Below are positions 12,054-14,803 of a stretch of DNA of 14,803 nucleotides, piece by piece (position 1 is the first letter of the stretch; every line of letters starts with the position of its first letter). Below the pieces are notes generated by a model, which was given only the letters and a program-made list of their open reading frames with translations, made no database searches and was not told the origin of the DNA. A program made the translations under genes and the position numbers. This stretch comes from JACQNR01 sp049515175 (GTDB lineage: Bacteria; Acidobacteriota; Terriglobia; UBA7540). Location of the stretch: contig JBEKUI010000220.1 of assembly GCA_049515175.1 (NCBI GenBank), forward strand, positions 1 through 14,803, given 5' to 3'.

Positions 12054-12875
12054 CTACAGCGTAATCTCCAGGCCCTCGTAGGCGGCGCGGGAATTTGCAA
12101 AGCGCGCGCGGGCGATGGCTTCCAGTTCATCGACGGCGTCGTCGTTACGGTCGGGGTCGTGGTGGAAGAGGATGAGTTGTTTGATTCCAGCTTCCTGGCA
12201 GATGTGGACGCCTTCCTCCCAGGTACTATGCCCCCAGCCCTTCTTCGCTCCTTGAACCTGGTCGGGGGAGTACTGTGAATCGAAGATCAGCACATCGGCA
12301 CCGCGCGCCAGTTCCCGAATGGCGTGGTCGCTCGACTCGTCGCCGGGTTCATTGTCAGTGGCGTAAAGGACGGACTTGCCGTTGTTTTCGATACGGAAAG
12401 TGAGGCAGCCTTGCGGATGGCTGACCTGCCGCGCCTGGATGGAGAAGTCATCGAGGGGAAAGGGGCCCTGTTGAATTTCGGTAAAGGTCCGCACGGCGTG
12501 CATGGCATTCATCTCGACGGGAAAGTAGGGATGGTCCATCTGCCCTTCCAGAGCCTCTTCCAGCGTGGCCCCGGGGAGGCGGTAGGAATAGAAGTGGAAC
12601 TGGTTCGCCTTTTCGTAGAGAGGAGCGAAAAAGGGCAAACCTTGAATGTGATCCCAATGGTAATGGCTGAGCAGCACGTGGCCGCGTATAGGCTTCGAGC
12701 CGAACTCGCTGGCCAGTGCTTTCCCGAGCATTCGCAGGCCGCTGCCGCAGTCCACGATGAGCAGGCTGCCGCCGTCCGACCGGATTTCTACACAGGGTGT
12801 ATTGCCGCCGTAACGGAGGTTATCGATTTGAGGAGTAGGCGTGGAACCCCGGACTCCCCAAAACTTGATGCGCAT
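12054..12875 (-). CDS. Metallo-beta-lactamase-fold hydrolase
   Basis: This 273-residue cytosolic enzyme has the metal-binding H-x-H-x-D-H motif (LLSHYHWDHIQG, residues 68-79), the first-strand Asp in VDCGSG (42-45), FDSQYS as the bridging Asp region, and a C-terminal LFHHDP histidine. The start MRIKFWGVRGSTPTP and RYGGNTPCVEI are typical of the branch related to PhnP, RNase Z and cAMP phosphodiesterase-like hydrolases that opens with KFWGVRGS. The substrate cannot be predicted. An in-frame HSTWEEGVHICQEAG segment is also common to that branch. The ATG at 12875 has only a weak AGGG upstream. It is not in an operon with dtd, which it faces. The gene is complete and contains no repeat insertions. 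Confidence 0.88.
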   Translation of the reverse strand: MRIKFWGVRGSTPTPQIDNLRYGGNTPCVEIRSDGGSLLIVDCGSGLRMLGKALASEFGSKPIRGHVLLSHYHWDHIQGLPFFAPLYEKANQFHFYSYRLPGATLEEALEGQMDHPYFPVEMNAMHAVRTFTEIQQGPFPLDDFSIQARQVSHPQGCLTFRIENNGKSVLYATDNEPGDESSDHAIRELARGADVLIFDSQYSPDQVQGAKKGWGHSTWEEGVHICQEAGIKQLILFHHDPDRNDDAVDELEAIARARFANSRAAYEGLEITL

Positions 12876-12977
12876 CGTCTGAACCCTATATGACTCCCGG
12901 GCTGCAAGGCAAAAATCCTATACCAGATTTACGTCCGCCCGCAAAACAAAAAGCAAGAGCCCCTTCCGAGCGTGGCC

Positions 12978-14534
12978 TTACAGCGTCCTTCCGGTCCGGT
13001 GGGGCTCGCGACGGCTCCGGCGGAACAGCACTTCGACGCCGTGGCGCCACTGCTGATTCACTCCCACCTTCACCACTTCGATCGCAGGGTGCAGATAGCG
13101 GATCACGCGATCAGACGAGGAATGAAAGCGAAAGGCGGGGGAGAGCAGGTAAAGGAGCGGCGGCTCCGGGGAGAGGGGAACTCCCGCAAAGTACCCAAAC
13201 TCCTGAAACTGATTCCGCTCATGCAGCCAGCGCACACGCAGCCAGTAGTCCAGCCCTTGCAGGGGCAGGTTGATATCTTCCTCGAGCTTCAGCTCGATGA
13301 CGGCGAGGCGCCCGCGCCGCGTCACGGCGAGGATGTCGATGACGCCGCGGTCTTGGCCGGTGAACGCCGGGACCTGCGGGTAGACGAATCCGGGCGAGAG
13401 TGCAGGGTCCACTTTCGCGATGTCGTGGATCAGCAGGGATTCGAGCCAGCGCTCAGGCTGAATTCGGTAGAGGTCGTGGCCTGGATCGGAGCTGGCCGCG
13501 CGCCTCACGTCGAGGACTTGATCCAGAAAATTGCGGAACTCGGATTCGCCCCCCGGTGACATCTTGTGCCGATTCCCTTCCACACCATAGCTGACTTGCG
13601 GCGCCAGCAAACCCTCGATGCGAGCGACCTCCAGGCCGCAGACGCGTAATGAGAGCGAGTTCGTATCGGCGTCCGGGACGACATCAACTTGCTCCCAGCG
13701 CTCCCCCACGAGCTTGCGGACGAGCGGGCCGTGACGCTCCAGGAGCGCCTCCGCCTGGCGGCACGGCGCCAGGCGAGTCGAGACGTTGCCGTAATCCTTC
13801 AAGTCCACAGCCGCGGGCTTCGCGTCTTCCGGCTTCCACTCCAAAACTTCGAGCTGCAAGGCGCGCGAGTTGAGATAGGCGGCGCGGTGCGCGACCAGTT
13901 CCACGGACTCCGGCGGGACGAACAGCTTCAGTCCGCGGACCGAATACTTTTCCGCCTCGCCGCGCAGCCAGTCGAGCCAGATGAGGCCGCAAGCGAGCAG
14001 CGCATCGGCGGCCGCGGGCGCCTCGCTGGGAGAAAGGCCCAGGAACGCCCAGGCGGTGGACCCACGCCGCGCCACGCCGCGCGTGTACCAGGCAGAAAAC
14101 GAGTGTTCGCGGTCGGAGCGCGTGCTCACCCGCTCCAGCTTCCAGCCGGGATATTCGCGCGAGAGAAGGCCAAGCAACTGGCGCCGGTAACCCAAACGCG
14201 ACAACGCCGGCGCGGAGCGGTCCGCCACGCGCAGCTCGCGATGTTCGAGCGTCGTCGTGACCCGTCCGCCCGGCTTGCGAGCGTATAGTCCCAGCTTGCC
14301 GCGGTCGCGGTAGGCGATTTCCTCGATCCGCCGGACGATTGAACGTGCGGGATTCCAGACTTCCAGGAGGAGCTTGTCGAACTCGACCGTCAGCCGCCAC
14401 GATGCCGCCGCAAGGTCGAAGAGCTCGCTCTCGTCCTCGACCAGCGTGGGATGCGGATGGGAACGAATGAAGCCTTCGATTTCACCCTGGAGGGCGCGCA
14501 GTGAATCGAGGTCGCGTGTGGCAGGCATGACCAC
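12978..14534 (-). CDS. Protein with C-terminal PD-(D/E)XK nuclease-like domain
   Basis: This 518-residue protein (GTG start; an ATG two codons later at 14528 is also possible) is one I recognise only as a conserved bacterial type, not a named family. The C-terminal third shows the PD-(D/E)XK core: Asp400 in GVIDILAVT, Glu414-Leu-Lys416 in LAVIELKLEED, and Gln426 in LQGLDYW, like DUF91/NucS-type and restriction nucleases. The segment WLESLLIHDI upstream resembles the helix that precedes such cores. The N-terminal 350 residues, with LLLEVWNPARSIVRRIEEIA and a middle WDWLR-like helical part, have no motif I can name and may bind DNA. There is no toxin, methylase or helicase partner beside it. 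DNA or RNA cleavage is inferred; it could be repair or defence. Confidence 0.7.
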   Translation of the reverse strand: MVMPATRDLDSLRALQGEIEGFIRSHPHPTLVEDESELFDLAAASWRLTVEFDKLLLEVWNPARSIVRRIEEIAYRDRGKLGLYARKPGGRVTTTLEHRELRVADRSAPALSRLGYRRQLLGLLSREYPGWKLERVSTRSDREHSFSAWYTRGVARRGSTAWAFLGLSPSEAPAAADALLACGLIWLDWLRGEAEKYSVRGLKLFVPPESVELVAHRAAYLNSRALQLEVLEWKPEDAKPAAVDLKDYGNVSTRLAPCRQAEALLERHGPLVRKLVGERWEQVDVVPDADTNSLSLRVCGLEVARIEGLLAPQVSYGVEGNRHKMSPGGESEFRNFLDQVLDVRRAASSDPGHDLYRIQPERWLESLLIHDIAKVDPALSPGFVYPQVPAFTGQDRGVIDILAVTRRGRLAVIELKLEEDINLPLQGLDYWLRVRWLHERNQFQEFGYFAGVPLSPEPPLLYLLSPAFRFHSSSDRVIRYLHPAIEVVKVGVNQQWRHGVEVLFRRSRREPHRTGRTL

Positions 14535-14543
14535 TCGCGACGA

Positions 14544-14574
14544 ATTATAGCTGGCAGCCTCCCGCCGCGCCCAA
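14544..14574 (-). promoter_or_regulatory. Candidate sigma70-type promoter of the nuclease-like gene
   Basis: On the minus strand TTGGGC (complement of 14569-14574) lies 19 bases upstream of a perfect TATAAT (complement of 14544-14549). Transcription would start about 14537, giving a leader of under 10 bases before the GTG at 14534 or ATG at 14528. No Shine-Dalgarno is visible, so the mRNA may be close to leaderless. The spacer is longer than ideal. Confidence 0.45.
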
Positions 14575-14633
14575 CTTCCTTTCTTCTTCCTGAGACAAGG
14601 CTTTGGGGGAGGCAGGGGCTAGTTCCAAGCTGC

Positions 14634-14803
14634 TCAGGGCGTTCTGGCGAGGGCGGTCTGCACTTTCGTCCGTGCCTCGGCCTCGGCGCGGATGATGGCG
14701 GTTTGTTGGGATGTGAAATGCAATTTGCCTTGGGCTGCGAGCAGCAAATCGCTGGGGCTCCACTTGCCGCGCATGAGGCCGCTCGACGTGTGGCCCACGG
14801 ATG
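14634..14803 (-). CDS. 3' end of an unrecognised gene, cut by the window edge
   Basis: This frame is open from the window end to TGA at 14634-14636 and encodes at least 55 residues. They include GHTSSGLMRGKWSPSDLLLA, then AAQGKLHFTSQQTAII, and a charged helical tail EAEARTKVQTALARTP. Composition and codon use look like a real protein C-terminus. The gene is transcribed in the same direction as the nuclease-like gene, about 100 bases upstream of it. I do not recognise the family and the N-terminus is outside the window. The intervening 14535-14633 holds the candidate promoter and no clear terminator. Confidence 0.5.
   Translation of the reverse strand, partial: SVGHTSSGLMRGKWSPSDLLLAAQGKLHFTSQQTAIIRAEAEARTKVQTALARTP

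Noticed and set aside
13689..14288. Open frames on both strands within the PD-(D/E)XK-like gene
   Set aside because: Arg/Ala/Pro-rich shadow frames of a long gene with a recognisable nuclease core.
14545..14763. Minus-strand 72-codon open frame with its own ATG
   Set aside because: Arg/Pro/His-rich composition. The other minus-strand frame ending at 14634 reads as a more protein-like C-terminus.

Overview
The window joins two very different pieces of a GC-rich bacterial chromosome. Positions 1 to about 11115 hold a leftward-reading remnant of a Mu-type prophage. Positions 11538-14803 hold ordinary bacterial genes: dtd, a metallo-beta-lactamase-fold hydrolase, a PD-(D/E)XK-like protein and the 3' end of an unrecognised gene. 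The high GC content, the many GTAGSGGC...GCCSCTAC palindromes, the GGAAACT-type heptamer arrays and the style of the host genes suggest an Acidobacteriota soil bacterium. That assignment is inference; the window contains no taxonomic marker.

Read on the minus strand from right to left, the phage block runs: lysozyme-like endolysin, small holin-like protein, coiled-coil membrane protein, gp25-like membrane protein, gp26-like winged-helix protein, small terminase (gp27/DUF3486), large terminase (gp28), portal (gp29/DUF935), Mu I-type protease, Z-like scaffold, DUF2190-like decoration protein, major capsid protein, and a gp36-position head-completion protein. This is close to the Mu order for lysis plus head genes. 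It lacks a gp30/MuF gene between portal and protease, and it has no early or transposase region, because the host gene dtd sits directly beside the lysis end. The large terminase carries an internal deletion with a frameshift, and the protease changes frame at a repeat insertion, so the block is probably a defective prophage. The capsid, decoration, small-terminase, holin and lysozyme frames are intact.

The most unusual content is the repeats. Almost every phage gene junction is filled by degenerate tandem arrays with a strict period of 7 bases (8 at three loci). The unit sequence differs from locus to locus, but at most loci two arms with mutually complementary units face each other across a short spacer. 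Arrays begin at, or within a few bases of, stop codons and often supply the stop. Similar arrays and palindromic REP-like elements also sit inside coding regions (terminase, portal, protease-scaffold, coiled-coil protein), mostly with the frame kept open. Heptamers are not multiples of three, so every frame of an array encodes the same heptapeptide cycle (for example WKLETGN one way, FQFPVSS the other). None of these arrays was seen in the host-side 3.7 kb. The behaviour resembles the short tandemly repeated repetitive (STRR) heptamers described in cyanobacteria and the protein-coding palindromic elements of Rickettsia, combined in one prophage.
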